This document shows positions 5,487-5,812 of a stretch of 5,812 bases of DNA, one piece after another. The notes beneath the pieces were generated by a model, which was not told where the DNA came from, ran no database searches, and was given only the letters and a program-made list of their open reading frames with translations. The position numbers and the translations under genes were made by a program. The stretch's first letter is position 1; each line of letters begins with the position of its first letter. Origin of the DNA: Candidatus Bathyarchaeota archaeon (GTDB lineage: Archaea; Thermoproteota; Bathyarchaeia; Bathyarchaeales; Bathycorpusculaceae); NCBI GenBank assembly GCA_003601785.1, contig PIYA01000057.1, positions 1-5,812 of the forward strand. The letters run 5' to 3'.

Positions 5487-5812
5487 GAAACCTCTCCGCG
5501 AACTCTCCATAGAAGAAATTCTAAGATTGACTTTCGAGCTTTATTCAAAGAAGTTTGGCAGTTTCCTGATACCCATGTTGGTAGCATCCTTAGTGTCAGG
5601 AAGCTTCAGCGCTTTGATAGGCAGATACGTAGAAAATATGCCTCAGTTAGGCTACGAAACAAATCCAGAAGCTGTTTGGAGTTACTTTTGGAATTACATG
5701 GTTCCTTTACTGGCTATAGCATTTATAATCGGTATTATCTCATGGTTGATAAGCACAATAGCGGAGGGAACATGTGTAAAATTTGCCGCTGAAAACATAG
5801 AAAAAGGTGAGG
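5476..5812 (+). CDS. Multi-pass membrane protein, partial at right edge
   Basis: An open frame begins at ATG 5476, runs off the window and gives 112 visible residues. The ribosome site GGAAGAAG (5464-5471) is well placed. A polar N-terminus (KPLRELSIEEILRLTFELY, 5-23) leads into hydrophobic segments at about 28-49 and 75-95, then a segment resuming with GTCVKFAAENIEKGE. The opening, an amphipathic helix of the type SIEEILRLTFELYSKKF followed by membrane helices, resembles archaeal and bacterial proteins annotated as membrane domain of glycerophosphoryl diester phosphodiesterase or related uncharacterised multi-pass families. That assignment is tentative. It overlaps the Mut7-C gene by 11 bases, so the two are likely co-translated. 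Codon use is less A/C-biased than in genes at the left of the window. The function is not identifiable from this fragment. Confidence 0.8.
   Translation, partial: MKTEKPLRELSIEEILRLTFELYSKKFGSFLIPMLVASLVSGSFSALIGRYVENMPQLGYETNPEAVWSYFWNYMVPLLAIAFIIGIISWLISTIAEGTCVKFAAENIEKGE

Overview
The window looks archaeal and most likely comes from a lineage outside the Euryarchaeota, such as Bathyarchaeia or another TACK-type group. It encodes the eukaryote-type ribosomal protein S26e, which most euryarchaea lack, a probable archaetidylinositol-phosphate synthase for archaeal ether lipids, and a Mut7-C RNase-domain protein. It also shows TATA/BRE-like promoter elements rather than bacterial -35/-10 boxes. 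The lineage is an inference from gene content; nothing in the window fixes it.

Layout, left to right. Bases 1-166 hold a probable divergent promoter with a perfect Shine-Dalgarno for a minus-strand gene that starts just beyond the left edge, and a short inverted repeat. A lipid-synthesis membrane enzyme follows (167-778, +). It converges on rps26e (775-1077, -), and the two stop codons interlock in one TTAA. A 225-base intergenic region carries TATA-like elements facing both ways. From there to the right edge everything is on the + strand and closely packed: three consecutive CBS-domain proteins (2, 4 and 4 CBS domains; the first also has a C-terminal four-cysteine zinc ribbon), class I dihydroorotase (pyrC), a Mut7-C nuclease-like protein with a zinc ribbon, and the start of a multi-pass membrane protein cut by the window end. 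Several junctions overlap (GTGA, TTGA and an 11-base overlap), which suggests one operon with translational coupling, probably read from a promoter near 1232.

Working together: pyrC supplies the third step of de novo UMP synthesis. The ten CBS domains upstream are presumably adenine-nucleotide (or related ligand) sensors with no attached enzyme domain, so they would have to act on partner proteins or on each other. A link between the CBS cluster and pyrimidine synthesis or RNA turnover is suggested only by gene order.

The most striking non-gene feature is compositional. The + strand is rich in A and C at synonymous positions whatever the gene direction: plus-strand genes end codons in A/C while rps26e on the minus strand ends them in G/T. 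The asymmetry weakens toward the right end. I found no CRISPR, tRNA, rRNA or insertion sequence.
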